From positions 3,782,001 through 3,846,000 of the forward strand of contig OW818654.1 of the NCBI GenBank assembly GCA_942492935.1: DNA of 64,000 bases, read 5' to 3'. Shown in pieces: positions 53,512 to 63,397 of this stretch (positions within the stretch are counted from its first letter, which is position 1; each line of letters begins with the position of its first letter). The translations under genes were made by a program, and so were the position numbers. Source of the stretch: JANJUO01 sp942492935. Lineage in GTDB: Bacteria > Bacteroidota > Ignavibacteria > Kapaibacteriales > UBA2268. Under the pieces are notes generated by a model. That model was not told the DNA's origin and did no database searches. It saw only the letters and a program-made list of their open reading frames with translations.

Positions 53512-54789
53512 ATGAAAAAATTTCCGATAGCATTAGTAGATTGCAATAATTTTTATGCATCTTGTGAAAAAGTTTTCAACCCGAAACTTAAAGGCAAGCC
53601 CGTAGTTGTACTATCGAATAATGATGGTATTATAGTAGCATTATCAGCGGAAGCCAAAGCACTTGGTATTAAATCATTTGAGCCACTTTTTAAAGTTAAG
53701 CATTTAATTGACAAACACCAAGTAGCTGTTTTTTCTTCAAATTATACACTCTACGGTGATTTATCGCATAGAGTAATGATGACACTTGAACAATTTTCAC
53801 CCGAAGTTGAGATTTATTCTATTGACGAAGCATTTATCAGTTTGAAAGGATTTGATAGAATTGATATTACAGAATATTGCCGTCATATTCGGCGTACAGT
53901 TGAAAAATGGACAGGTATCACCGTTTCGGTAGGCATAGCAGAAACTAAAACATTAGCAAAATTAGCCAATAGAATTGCTAAGAAAAATCCACAATATAAT
54001 GGGGTTTTGAATATATATGAATCGGATAACAGAGATGAGTTTTTGAAGAAATTTGATGTATCCGATGTATGGGGAGTTGGCAGACAATATACAAAATTAC
54101 TAAACGGAATGAGTATCAAAACAGCTTACGACCTTGCTTATTCAAATCAGAATTGGATTAAAAAGAAAATGACAATTCAGGGCTTGAGGACGGTTAAAGA
54201 GTTGAATGGTATGCCCTGTATTAAATTAGAATATTCAGTACCGGCAAAGCAATCAATAGTTTCATCTCGTTCATTTGGCAGATATATTACTGAAAAAAAT
54301 GAGATTAAGGAAGCAGTTGCTGGATTTATTCATAGAGGTTCAGAAAAATTAAGGAATCAAAAGTCCGCAGCAAATATGTTGTCTGTGTTTTTACGTACAA
54401 ATCCATTCAAGGAAACTCCACAATATCATAACGGATGCCAAGTAGGATTGCCTTATCCTATGAATGCAACAGCAGAACTCATCGAGTATGCAATGGCGGC
54501 TGTTGACCAGATTTTCAGAGAAGGATATTTATATCAAAAAGCAGGTATTCTTCTTGCAGGAATTGTTCCTGTTGATACAGTACAGCGAACATTATTTGAG
54601 AATGTAGAAAAACGCGAAAAAGTAAAAATTGCCACAAAGGCAATGGATAAAATTAATAATGAATACTCTGCTGGCACTATTTTTATTGCCGCCGCCGGAA
54701 CTGATAAAACTTGGGCTATGAAACGAGAACTTAAATCACCTGCATACACAACTTCTTGGAAAGAATTACCTATTGCCGATGCGTGCTAA
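53512..54789 (+). CDS. umuC: Y-family DNA polymerase UmuC
   Basis: 425 residues. The palm motifs ALVDCNNFYASCEKVF (metal-binding Asp) and YSIDEAFISL (catalytic Asp-Glu) are intact, as are the thumb/finger GITVSVGIAETKTLAKLAN and the C-terminal UmuC-specific domain. UmuC is the catalytic part of translesion polymerase V and normally needs processed UmuD. No UmuD gene or LexA-like box is adjacent, so it is an orphan or works with a distant partner. Codon use seems slightly richer in GC than neighbours (for example around 53581), compatible with transfer, but not tested. It begins in a repeat-rich spacer. Confidence 0.95.
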   Translation: MKKFPIALVDCNNFYASCEKVFNPKLKGKPVVVLSNNDGIIVALSAEAKALGIKSFEPLFKVKHLIDKHQVAVFSSNYTLYGDLSHRVMMTLEQFSPEVEIYSIDEAFISLKGFDRIDITEYCRHIRRTVEKWTGITVSVGIAETKTLAKLANRIAKKNPQYNGVLNIYESDNRDEFLKKFDVSDVWGVGRQYTKLLNGMSIKTAYDLAYSNQNWIKKKMTIQGLRTVKELNGMPCIKLEYSVPAKQSIVSSRSFGRYITEKNEIKEAVAGFIHRGSEKLRNQKSAANMLSVFLRTNPFKETPQYHNGCQVGLPYPMNATAELIEYAMAAVDQIFREGYLYQKAGILLAGIVPVDTVQRTLFENVEKREKVKIATKAMDKINNEYSAGTIFIAAAGTDKTWAMKRELKSPAYTTSWKELPIADAC

Positions 54790-54954
54790 GTGGGAGAGAG
54801 CAAACCCTGTCATTCATTATCAATCAGGAGTATTTCAATATAAATCTCTGTTTATTAAAATCATACTTGATAATTCAATAAAAATTCGGCATTAATAACA
54901 GAAAAATTACGTTAATTGCAATAATTTCAACTGGAAATAATCCTTGATTTTTCC

Positions 54955-56121
54955 TTATTTTTCTAAAAATTCTATCCATGGAATTGCTAATAATCCATTT
55001 CTATAATGAATTTCGATTTCACCGCCAACTTTTAATTTGTAGTAAAGTTCCTTTCCAATATTAAATTCTTCAGTGTCTTTTTTTAATTTCCAAGTGGAAA
55101 GTATCATATAATGATTTGTAGATTTTCCGCTTCTGATTTCTTTGCTTAGTACTTTTGCATAATATATTTGTGGGTCGGAAGTATTATAATAGCAATTTAC
55201 GAATAAAACAGTTCCTAATCCATACAAAAATAAGAACAAAAAAATACTTGTAACTGCAAGATAAGATGATTTCTCTTCAAATTTAAATTCATTTTGATTT
55301 CTAAGAATAAAAAATAACAAAAATAATGCAATGAAAGTTGCATAAATCCAAGCATTTGTAAAATCAAAAATCTCATAATCAAGAATAATTCTAAATAATA
55401 TCCCAATCGGTGTTGATATAAATCCATAGGTTATGTGCGGTAAGGAACTCCCTTTTTTTCCGTCAAGTCTTATTAATCCCTTAGACATCTTCGAAACAAT
55501 GATAGAAATAATTGGGATTGCAATAGATAAAAGCATCACTAATTGATAAGGTTTGGGATAAAGGGAAGCCAATAATAATAATATAAACGAAGAAATATCA
55601 ATAGCCCTTGTAATACTTCTTGCTTTTTTTAATGCTTCTTCTCTGCTTTCTCTTGTTGCACCAAGTCGTTTATTTTCAAGAATCTCATCTTCTTCTATAA
55701 GTGTTTGATCAGGAATATAATCGAACGTTTTACTTAACCAGGATTCAATTTCATAATTTTTCTCAAAATCGCTTGTAATTTTAATTTTCTTTTGATTTTG
55801 ATTTTTCGGCTCTATAAGAATGTGATTATATTTGTGAGTAAATCCTTTTATTTCATCAAATTTCATTTCTTTTGTTGAAAATGCACTAACTGATATAATT
55901 CTATCTTTTGTAATAATGAATTTTCTCTTGTAAACTTCAATAACAAAGAATATCAAAACTAACAAAAACGATACTGTAATTAAATTGACTATCCAATTCT
56001 CTTTAAATAAGTTCCAATTAAATAGTGTACCATACAATTCATCGCCAAAAACAATAAAAATAACTGGGGTTAACAAATAAAAAAAGTAAACCATTTTTTT
56101 GGGTAATTTATATACTTTCAT
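54955..56121 (-). CDS. membrane protein with PH-like domain, function unknown
   Basis: 388 residues. Two N-terminal helices (about 10-65) are followed by a bacterial PH-like segment (about 68-130, FIITKDRIISVSAFSTKEMKFDEIKGF), a charged linker, about five more helices (175-320) and a C-terminal beta domain (about 328-388) with WKLKKDTEEFNIGKELYYKL and EIHYRNGLLAIPWIEF. The layout suggests a membrane protein with two cytoplasmic or periplasmic beta domains. No catalytic motif is seen and no family name can be given. It stands alone, convergent with umuC. Confidence 0.6.
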   Translation of the reverse strand: MKVYKLPKKMVYFFYLLTPVIFIVFGDELYGTLFNWNLFKENWIVNLITVSFLLVLIFFVIEVYKRKFIITKDRIISVSAFSTKEMKFDEIKGFTHKYNHILIEPKNQNQKKIKITSDFEKNYEIESWLSKTFDYIPDQTLIEEDEILENKRLGATRESREEALKKARSITRAIDISSFILLLLASLYPKPYQLVMLLSIAIPIISIIVSKMSKGLIRLDGKKGSSLPHITYGFISTPIGILFRIILDYEIFDFTNAWIYATFIALFLLFFILRNQNEFKFEEKSSYLAVTSIFLFLFLYGLGTVLFVNCYYNTSDPQIYYAKVLSKEIRSGKSTNHYMILSTWKLKKDTEEFNIGKELYYKLKVGGEIEIHYRNGLLAIPWIEFLEK

Positions 56122-57118
56122 TTAGTCATTGAACGCTTTTGTTAAATCACACTTTCTTACATCCATTCAATAAATGGCATTACAAAAATAACAATTTAAC
56201 TTAAATCAGCAAAAATTAATTAAGATAGTAGAATTTTAAATTCCAAATAATGCACGAAATTTGAAGAACAATATTTATGTCAAGCATTTGATGTTAATTA
56301 CATGAATTTTGAAATTGTTGGACATCAAAAAAAATATAAAATTAGAAAGCCATAGAATTCCCATCGGGAATTAATGTTTGTAACCCAAGGATAGGAAACT
56401 CAAAATTTCCCCACTAAAAGAGGGGAGCGAGGCGTGTGTATTGATGGATGCGGTTTTTAGCGTAAGTTCCTACAGAAATTTTGATAGAATCTCTATAAGT
56501 TATTGATAAATATATTGTTATAGCAATATTCGATAAAAATTGTAGCTAATAATAATGACGATTTATTAATTTTATATAAATTTTTTATTTTTTATTTTTG
56601 TAGCTTATGAATATGTTTTTTTATTTTTTGAATATGTTTTTTTAGGTGTTCAAAAATTTGTCATAAAGGAAAAACATCTTCGGAGTTGCAACATATATTA
56701 ATGAAGCATCAACAAATTATTATCGACAGACTTGGGATTAAGATAATGTAGCTAAAATAATTCAATAATAAAATCAGACCTAAGCATATTATAAATATGA
56801 CACTTAACCACGCTTTTTTCTGAAATTTCAAAAGGAACTTCCGTTTTAGGCGATAAAGAAACCACATTCAACACCTACGGTGTTGTTTAAGGTCGATATA
56901 CTACACTTATTACAAACAGGTAATCCCTAACGGGATTTTCAAGGAATTTTTATCTTTGAGGCAACTCATATCTCACTCGCCACTACAAGTTACGAGTTCA
57001 TTACCCAAGTTTTTCATATTTAACTACGTTAGCTGCAATTTACAAGTATTTTTTTCATTTTAGTACTGAAAATTTACTATGATTTTATTTTGTCTATTAT
57101 TATGTAAAAAAAATCTAT
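56122..57118. other. 1-kb non-coding spacer with eroded repeats
   Basis: Family B fragments are at about 56340-56460 (AATTCCCATCGGGAATTAATG, GTTTGTAACCCAAGGATAGG, CCCCACTAAAAGAGGGG) and 56850-56965 (CAACACCTACGGTGTTG, TTACAAACAGGTAATCCC, CGGGATTTTCAAGGAATTTT). Near 57025 ACGTTAGCTGCAATTTACAAG repeats a motif also at 38188 and 46396 (inverted). No gene is seen. Confidence 0.6.
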
Positions 57119-58996
57119 TTATTTCAACACGACTTCTTCAATCTCTTCAAGAGTATCTGGGTCGATTACTCTTAATGATACTTTTTTCTTATTTATATCA
57201 AACAAACAAAGTGCATATTGATTTGAAAAAAATTTCACATCATTCGACCAAGGTACAATTTCTTGAGAATAATATGGCGCTCCAGCCGAACCATTTGTAA
57301 TTTGCCAAAATGGTCTTGAAATACTAATTCTTGATTTGTTCCAGTTTTCAGGATAAATATTTGTTTGACTATTTAATAATAATCTCGAATAATTGTGTTC
57401 ATCGCCACATAATAAAGCAACAGTTTTTTTGCTTCTGTTTATCATAATATCCAACAAATCATCTCTTCGTTCAATAATTCCTCTATCGGTCGGCTTTCCA
57501 GCAATGAATGGGCGGATGTCATTACTTCCATTATACCACATATCAGAATCAACATGACCGCCATTAGGAAATGCAGGAGTATGAATTGTTACAAATATAT
57601 GGTCAATATTTTTATCATTTTCAAATTGTTTTATTACTTCCTCGAACCATTTTAACTGATTATCCATAACATAGCCATGAGCATTACCGCCTATTTTATC
57701 AAGTTTACTTGTACTAACGGTATATAAATAATTTGAATTTAGTACAATCATAGCTATATTGTCATAAACATAATGATACACATTCTCTTTGTATGTTGGG
57801 AAATCAATATTTCCCAAATCCGGGTCATATTTATTTCCATCTTCATTATCAGGACCATTCAAAAAATTAACAAATTCGTCAGCAAATAATTTTTCGGTTG
57901 AATTTAATTCATAAGGAAATCTATTTACTGCTAACCCAAAATTCGAGCCATCGTTAAACAATGATACAATTGCTTCATGATTTCCTAATCCAATATAAAA
58001 TGGTATTGAATGAGCAAAAGGTTCAATGGTTCGTTTAAAATTTGTATATTGAAGTTGCATTTCCTTTGGATTTGTCAAATATCCTTGAATAACATCACCA
58101 GTGAATTGCACAAATGCAGAGTTCTCATTAATAGCAAGGGCAGATAATTTTTTCATTATATAACTATTTACTCCCCATATATTTCTTTCTCCACCTCCAA
58201 CACCTTGACGGCAATCACTTGAGAAAGCGAAAGTGAATGGTTTACGAGTACCGGTAATTGGTGTAGTAGTAAATACTGAACTTTCAGTATTATCGTCAAA
58301 CTGTACTGTATATTTGTATTTGGTAGATGGTTTTAAACCATTAATGCTTATTTCGTGTCTGTCCGTCTTGATTGTGTCTTTGAAAACAGTGTCATTAACA
58401 ACTACAGAACATATTCTTTTGTAGTTTGTGCGAAAACTAATTACTGCTGAATTATCAGTTAGCATATTGACAAAAGGACCTTCAGTGATTGATGCAGTTA
58501 ATTCAAATGGTCCTTTCCCTTTAAAATTAGCTTTGCCATCATAGATGATATTCCCATCATTGTCAATTACTCTATAGCCAAATTTGAATTTTTCTTTATT
58601 CAGATAATCAGCAATATCATGTTTTTTTGAAATTTCTTTCAACAAATTAATTTCTGCCTTGCCATCTTTTATAATGGCAGGATTTCTGAAAAATATTGGA
58701 TACTGAGCTTTGGCACTATTTAATGGATAGAAACCCCATATAATTTTCCCCTTAAAATTTCTATTAGAAAAGTCAAAATCAATTCCATTATCTGAACCCT
58801 GAATACAATCCCAAAAATTATATATTGAATATTTTGAATTTATATCTTTTGTTTCAAATAGTTTGTCATTTTCAACATCTAAAAAATAAAAATTGCCATT
58901 TTTTTCAGTAACATTGTGTAAAATCTTTGGAGCTTTTGATTGACAATATAGAATACTTGCATAGGTAAAGAAAAGATAAAAAATTATATATTTCAT
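57119..58996 (-). CDS. secreted metallophosphoesterase with N-terminal fibronectin-like domain
   Basis: 625 residues with a signal peptide (about 1-19, YASILYCQS). A fibronectin-III/purple-acid-phosphatase-like N domain (about 160-250, NGLKPSTKYKYTVQFDDN) precedes a calcineurin-like metallophosphoesterase (about 252-560). Metal ligands are visible: FSSDCRQG (Asp), FTGDVIQG (Asp), GLGNHEA (Asn-His), VTIHTPAF (His) and LCGDEHNYSR (His). Phosphatase activity on an unknown exported substrate is likely. It lacks a T9SS tail, ending in EEIEEVVLK, so it probably stays in the periplasm or outer membrane. No operon partner. Confidence 0.88.
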   Translation of the reverse strand: MKYIIFYLFFTYASILYCQSKAPKILHNVTEKNGNFYFLDVENDKLFETKDINSKYSIYNFWDCIQGSDNGIDFDFSNRNFKGKIIWGFYPLNSAKAQYPIFFRNPAIIKDGKAEINLLKEISKKHDIADYLNKEKFKFGYRVIDNDGNIIYDGKANFKGKGPFELTASITEGPFVNMLTDNSAVISFRTNYKRICSVVVNDTVFKDTIKTDRHEISINGLKPSTKYKYTVQFDDNTESSVFTTTPITGTRKPFTFAFSSDCRQGVGGGERNIWGVNSYIMKKLSALAINENSAFVQFTGDVIQGYLTNPKEMQLQYTNFKRTIEPFAHSIPFYIGLGNHEAIVSLFNDGSNFGLAVNRFPYELNSTEKLFADEFVNFLNGPDNEDGNKYDPDLGNIDFPTYKENVYHYVYDNIAMIVLNSNYLYTVSTSKLDKIGGNAHGYVMDNQLKWFEEVIKQFENDKNIDHIFVTIHTPAFPNGGHVDSDMWYNGSNDIRPFIAGKPTDRGIIERRDDLLDIMINRSKKTVALLCGDEHNYSRLLLNSQTNIYPENWNKSRISISRPFWQITNGSAGAPYYSQEIVPWSNDVKFFSNQYALCLFDINKKKVSLRVIDPDTLEEIEEVVLK

Positions 58997-59155
58997 TATT
59001 TATGTCTCAAAATTCAAATATAAAACAAACAAATTTACAAATAATTACGATATAATAATAAAAATTTGTAAATATATTTTATTGAATCAATTTTTTTTCT
59101 TAATTTAATAAGCGTCATAATGTGGAAATTATTAATAAATTGAGAAAATTAATTT

Positions 59156-60154
59156 ATGGCAGATCAACCTAAAAGAGTATTGTTTATTTATAACAAATTG
59201 CAATCAGGCAGAAGATATACTTCAGCAGAAATTAAAGAAATGATTGCTGAAGAATTAGATAATAAAGTTTCATTGCGTTCAATTCAAAGAGATTTAAAAA
59301 TTTTAAGTGAAACAGTTCCAAGTGTTTCTATGTTTGATAGTTATGGTGAAATTTATTGGGGAATTGAAAAGGAATATAGAAATCCAATTACGCAAATAAA
59401 AGTTGACTCGAATGAACTTTTGTCATACTATGTTTTAAAAGCTCATCTAAAAGCATTCAAGGGAACTTATATTGAACAAGATTTAGATGAATTAACTGAA
59501 AAACTTGAAGAAATAGCTCCATCTTTTGTTGTTTCTGAAGACGCACTTTTTTGGGACCAAAATATTGGGCAGTATGATTATACGCAATTTGCCCCCCAAA
59601 TTAAAAGAATCATTGATTGTATAGTTCATAAAAAGTGGGTCAAAGTTGCTTATAATACTTCTGGATTAGGTACAATTAATAATTTTAAATTGATTTTTAG
59701 AACTATTTTTACTTATTCAGGATTTTTGTATGTTATTGGTTATATCCCCCATCATGATACTGATATTGCATTAACTATACACAATATTGAAGAAATTGAT
59801 GATATTGATAATCCAAATGTCAAAGTACCTTCTTTCAATTTTAAAGAATGGGCAAAAAATAGATTTGGTGTCTATTATGGAAAACCAGAACAAATTAAAA
59901 TATTAGTTAAAAAGGAATTTATCAAATATTTCGAAAATAGAACTTGGCATCAAAGCCAAAAAACATCAATTGATGAAAATGGAAATATGATACTTGAATT
60001 TAAAGCTCCTACATCAATTGATTTGATATCATGGATTATGAGCTGGAGTTATGCTGTAGAAGTGCTGTATCCACGTAGATTAAGAAAGGAAATAATTGAG
60101 ACTATTTTTAAAACCCTAAAAAATTACCAGCGAGATGAAGACACAGATTCTTGA
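59156..60154 (+). CDS. WYL-domain HTH transcriptional regulator
   Basis: 332 residues. An N-terminal winged helix (about 1-60: AEIKEMIAEELDNKVSLRSI, then QRDLKIL) is followed by a WYL domain (about 145-235, in which the WYL tripeptide region reads WVKVAYNTSG / FLYVIGYIPHH) and a C-terminal WCX part (about 245-330, WHQSQKTSIDENGNMILEF). WYL proteins bind nucleic acid or nucleotide ligands and control stress, phage-defence and DNA-damage genes. Its stop overlaps the start of the Sua5 gene by 20 bases, so the two are translated together. Target genes cannot be inferred. Confidence 0.9.
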   Translation: MADQPKRVLFIYNKLQSGRRYTSAEIKEMIAEELDNKVSLRSIQRDLKILSETVPSVSMFDSYGEIYWGIEKEYRNPITQIKVDSNELLSYYVLKAHLKAFKGTYIEQDLDELTEKLEEIAPSFVVSEDALFWDQNIGQYDYTQFAPQIKRIIDCIVHKKWVKVAYNTSGLGTINNFKLIFRTIFTYSGFLYVIGYIPHHDTDIALTIHNIEEIDDIDNPNVKVPSFNFKEWAKNRFGVYYGKPEQIKILVKKEFIKYFENRTWHQSQKTSIDENGNMILEFKAPTSIDLISWIMSWSYAVEVLYPRRLRKEIIETIFKTLKNYQRDEDTDS

Positions 60155-61094
60155 TGCAATCAATGACAAAAGTAATTCTATCAATATTGCTACAAATTTG
60201 TTGAAAGATGGTAATATTATTGCTTTCCCTACTGAAACAGTATATGGAATTGGTAGTTTGATTTATGATTTAACTTCTGTTGAAAAAATTTATGAATTAA
60301 AAGGCAGAAGCAAAACAAATCCTCTTGCTGCACATATTTCGGATATATCACATACAGAGTATCTTTGTGAATATATACCTGATGATTTTTATAAACTTGC
60401 TGAAAAATTTTTACCTGGTCCTTTATCCATTGTTTTAAAAAAAAATAGCTCTATTTCAGATTTGGTAACTGGGAACCTAAATACAATTTCAATTAGAATG
60501 CCCGATAATGATATTTGTCTTGATTTGATAAAATCAGCAGGTCAACCTATTGCTGCAACTTCAGCTAACTTTTCTGGGAAACCTGCTTCAACTAAATTAA
60601 AACACGTCTTAGATGATTTTGATGGTAAAATACCTGCAATTCTTGATGGAGGCAACTGTAAATACAATATAGAATCTACCGTTCTAAGTCTTGCAGAGCA
60701 TCACCCCACTATAATTAGACCGGGTGCAATTACTCAATTTGAAATAGAAAAACTTCTTGGCAAGAAAGTATATTCAGCTGATAGAACAATTTTGTTACAT
60801 TCTATGGCAAATCTGAAGCAAAAAAATAAATTAAATAAAAAATTATTCTACAATCAACTGGAAATACAAGATTATATTCATCAAAATACATTAGAAAAAT
60901 TTTTGATTTTGGGAAATAATGTAGATAAAATTAATAACACAGAAATTTTAGAATTAAATCAAGAAACATTTTTCGATAGTTTAAGGTATGCAGAAAGTGG
61001 AAATTTTGACGAAGTTTTAATTTTGTTTGATAATAACATCAAGCAAAATGAAGCACTTTCATTTAGAATAAATAATTTGGTAAATTCACAATGA
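60135..61094 (+). CDS. threonylcarbamoyl-AMP synthase (Sua5/YwlC)
   Basis: 319 residues. The YrdC/Sua5 domain (about 1-200) has FPTETVYGIG, KGRSKTNPL, LPGPLSIVL, SIRMPDN and ATSANFSG. A C-terminal Sua5-specific extension (about 225-319) distinguishes it from short TsaC. It makes threonylcarbamoyl-AMP from threonine, bicarbonate and ATP for the t6A modification of tRNAs. Usually essential. It starts inside the end of the WYL regulator (overlap 20 bases), an unusual pairing that may link tRNA upkeep to the regulator. Confidence 0.93.
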   Translation: MKTQILDAINDKSNSINIATNLLKDGNIIAFPTETVYGIGSLIYDLTSVEKIYELKGRSKTNPLAAHISDISHTEYLCEYIPDDFYKLAEKFLPGPLSIVLKKNSSISDLVTGNLNTISIRMPDNDICLDLIKSAGQPIAATSANFSGKPASTKLKHVLDDFDGKIPAILDGGNCKYNIESTVLSLAEHHPTIIRPGAITQFEIEKLLGKKVYSADRTILLHSMANLKQKNKLNKKLFYNQLEIQDYIHQNTLEKFLILGNNVDKINNTEILELNQETFFDSLRYAESGNFDEVLILFDNNIKQNEALSFRINNLVNSQ

Positions 61095-61107
61095 TTTGAT
61101 TTTGGTA

Positions 61108-61447
61108 ACTAATCAGCCGAATTGAAATTTTCAATTTGCTGTGTTATTTGAATGTAAATAATGTATATTTGAAACAATTTGAAGATAGTAATAAAAAGTA
61201 AATTCCTTGAAAATCCTGATAGGGATTATATGTTTGTAATAATTAAAATTCCTCTAAGTACAACAATCCCAGAGGGATTGAATAGTTCAAATACACATTC
61301 AACACCTACGGCGTTGGTGTCGATTTTAGATTTGGCTGTTACAAACATTTATTCCCGAAGGGAATTTCAAAGAATTTTACTTTTTTATTAATCATAAAAT
61401 ATGAAAATTGACCGACAGAGTAGATAATGTTAATTCGACTGAGCGGT
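61108..61447. repeat. repeat family B copy (340 bp)
   Basis: Left end ACTAATCAGCCGA (61108-61120) and right end TCGACTGAGCGGT (61435-61447) are imperfect inverted repeats of the family ends. The interior has ATTCCTTGAAAATCCTGATAG, AACACCTACGGCGTTGGTG and GTTACAAACATTTATTCCC with GGGAATTTCAAAG, that is both hairpin-bearing arms. It fills the spacer between Sua5 and asnB, which converge. Confidence 0.7.
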
Positions 61448-61470
61448 TAGAAAATATAATAAACAAAATT

Positions 61471-63384
61471 TTAAAAATTCTTATCATACCATAAATTTAA
61501 CATCAATAATTGATAGATTTCAGGGCTGTAATTCTTTTTGCCACTTTTATGAATCGTTAGAAGATTTTTCATATAATCTTTATTGAATAATTCTAATTTT
61601 GCAAATTTTGAGTTTAAAAGAGAATCTTCTGCAAATTTATACCAATCATTTCTGAACCATTCAGCAACAGGTGCGGCAAATCCTTGTTTCTTACGGTAAA
61701 TAATATTATTAGGTAAAATACCTTCTACAGCTTTTTTGAGAATATGTTTAGTTTCACTTTTTGGAGGAACTCGTTTTTCTGGAGGAATTGACATTGTAAA
61801 TTCCACAAAACGATGGTCTAAAAATGGTACCCTTGCTTCTAAACTATGAGCCATTGTAATTTTATCCACACGCATCAATAAAATCTCAGCTAAGCGATGA
61901 GTGAGTTCTAAGTGAATCATCTTTTGCAAGTAGTCAGCTTTTTCATTGACTTTATTCAAATCTTCATACATTTTTTTAGCAAATTTACTTGCACCAAGTT
62001 CATCAATTTTACTATGGTCTAAAATAAAATCTTCCAAATGAGTAGCAGAAATGCGTGGCAATCCCGACCAGTATAACTCTTCATCATAACTTGAACGCCT
62101 CAAATATTCAAGTTCTGCATATCTATTCAAAAATTTGAAAGGAGATTTAGCAATTGAGTAAAAACTTTTTTTGAATAAAGATGGCATATTATCATACATT
62201 TTCCAATATGAATTATAGAATTCCCACTCTCGTCTCATCCACTTGTAACCAACAAATTGTTCATCACTACCCTCACCCACTTGAATTACAGTAGTCCCAG
62301 AATCTTTAGTCAATTTACTTAAAAAATAAAGTGGCATACAAACAGGGTCGCCATTTGGTTCATCAGTATGAAAATTGATTTTATGCAAGGCATCAAAACA
62401 ATCTTTTTCGTCAATTAAAATTTCTTTGTGATTTGTTTTGAATAAATCTGAAATTTGCTTCGCATACCCAAGTTCATTATATTTTTCTAATTCCTTAAAA
62501 CCAACAGTAAATGTATCAATAGGTCTGTCCATCAATTCTGCCATCAAAGCAACATTTAAGCTTGAATCAATTCCACCACTTAGAAATACCCCAAAGGGTA
62601 CATCACTCATCATTCTATCTTTTACAGCTACTCTCAATAATCGAATTACTTCATCTTGAATTTCTTTATCATTTAGTGTTGTATAGTTCTTAGTTTGAGC
62701 AATTGGAGACCAGTATTTATTGATTTTCAAATCGCCATTCTGTTTTAGAATTCCATAACTACCAGGGGGTAATTTTTTAATACCAGAAAATAAACTCTCA
62801 CTACCGGACATAACATAATTCAAATAAATAGGAATTTCTTCAAAATTCAATTCTTTTTTAATTGCATGATGCTGAAAAATAGATTTAATTTCAGAGCCGA
62901 AAACAAATCTTCCTGATTGAAAATGATAATAAAACGGTTTAATTCCAATTCTATCCCTTGCAAAGAATAATTCCTTTTTTTCATTATCCCAAATTGCAAT
63001 TGCCCACATTCCGACTAACTTCTGAAGTAAATCAGCACCCCATTCAGCATAACCATTTAGGATAGTTTCTGTATCTGTGCCTGAGCGATAATTATAACCA
63101 AGCGATATCAACTCCTCTCTAATAATTTGGTGATTATAAATTTCACCGTTAAAAACAATTGTATATCTTTCATCATGTGAAAACATTGGTTGATTTCCAA
63201 GAGGACTTAAATCAATGATTGCGAGCCGTCTAAATGAAAATCCACATTTATGGTCTTCTGATATCCATTGGCCATCGCTATCAGGACCACGATGAATAAT
63301 AATATCACTCATTTTCTTGAGCAATTCAAAATTTATAGTAGAATTTGCTGACGCTGTTTCGATTATTCCTGCAATACCACACAT
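61471..63384 (-). CDS. asnB: asparagine synthase (glutamine-hydrolysing)
   Basis: 637 residues. N-terminal Ntn-type glutaminase with nucleophile Cys2 (MCGIAGI), HRGPDSDG and NGEIYNH; then the ATP-PPase domain with SGGIDSS and the aspartate-binding/GEGSDE(Q) block. It forms asparagine from aspartate, glutamine and ATP. Related AsnB-like enzymes serve in surface sugar or antibiotic synthesis, but the neighbours give no such hint. It starts 13 bp after pdxJ and is probably co-transcribed with it. Confidence 0.94.
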   Translation of the reverse strand: MCGIAGIIETASANSTINFELLKKMSDIIIHRGPDSDGQWISEDHKCGFSFRRLAIIDLSPLGNQPMFSHDERYTIVFNGEIYNHQIIREELISLGYNYRSGTDTETILNGYAEWGADLLQKLVGMWAIAIWDNEKKELFFARDRIGIKPFYYHFQSGRFVFGSEIKSIFQHHAIKKELNFEEIPIYLNYVMSGSESLFSGIKKLPPGSYGILKQNGDLKINKYWSPIAQTKNYTTLNDKEIQDEVIRLLRVAVKDRMMSDVPFGVFLSGGIDSSLNVALMAELMDRPIDTFTVGFKELEKYNELGYAKQISDLFKTNHKEILIDEKDCFDALHKINFHTDEPNGDPVCMPLYFLSKLTKDSGTTVIQVGEGSDEQFVGYKWMRREWEFYNSYWKMYDNMPSLFKKSFYSIAKSPFKFLNRYAELEYLRRSSYDEELYWSGLPRISATHLEDFILDHSKIDELGASKFAKKMYEDLNKVNEKADYLQKMIHLELTHRLAEILLMRVDKITMAHSLEARVPFLDHRFVEFTMSIPPEKRVPPKSETKHILKKAVEGILPNNIIYRKKQGFAAPVAEWFRNDWYKFAEDSLLNSKFAKLELFNKDYMKNLLTIHKSGKKNYSPEIYQLLMLNLWYDKNF

Positions 63385-63397
63385 TTATTACATTTTC

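Noticed and set aside
61179..61391. 70-residue frame after Sua5
   Set aside because: Lies wholly in a family B repeat; similar short frames are translations of the repeat in other copies.
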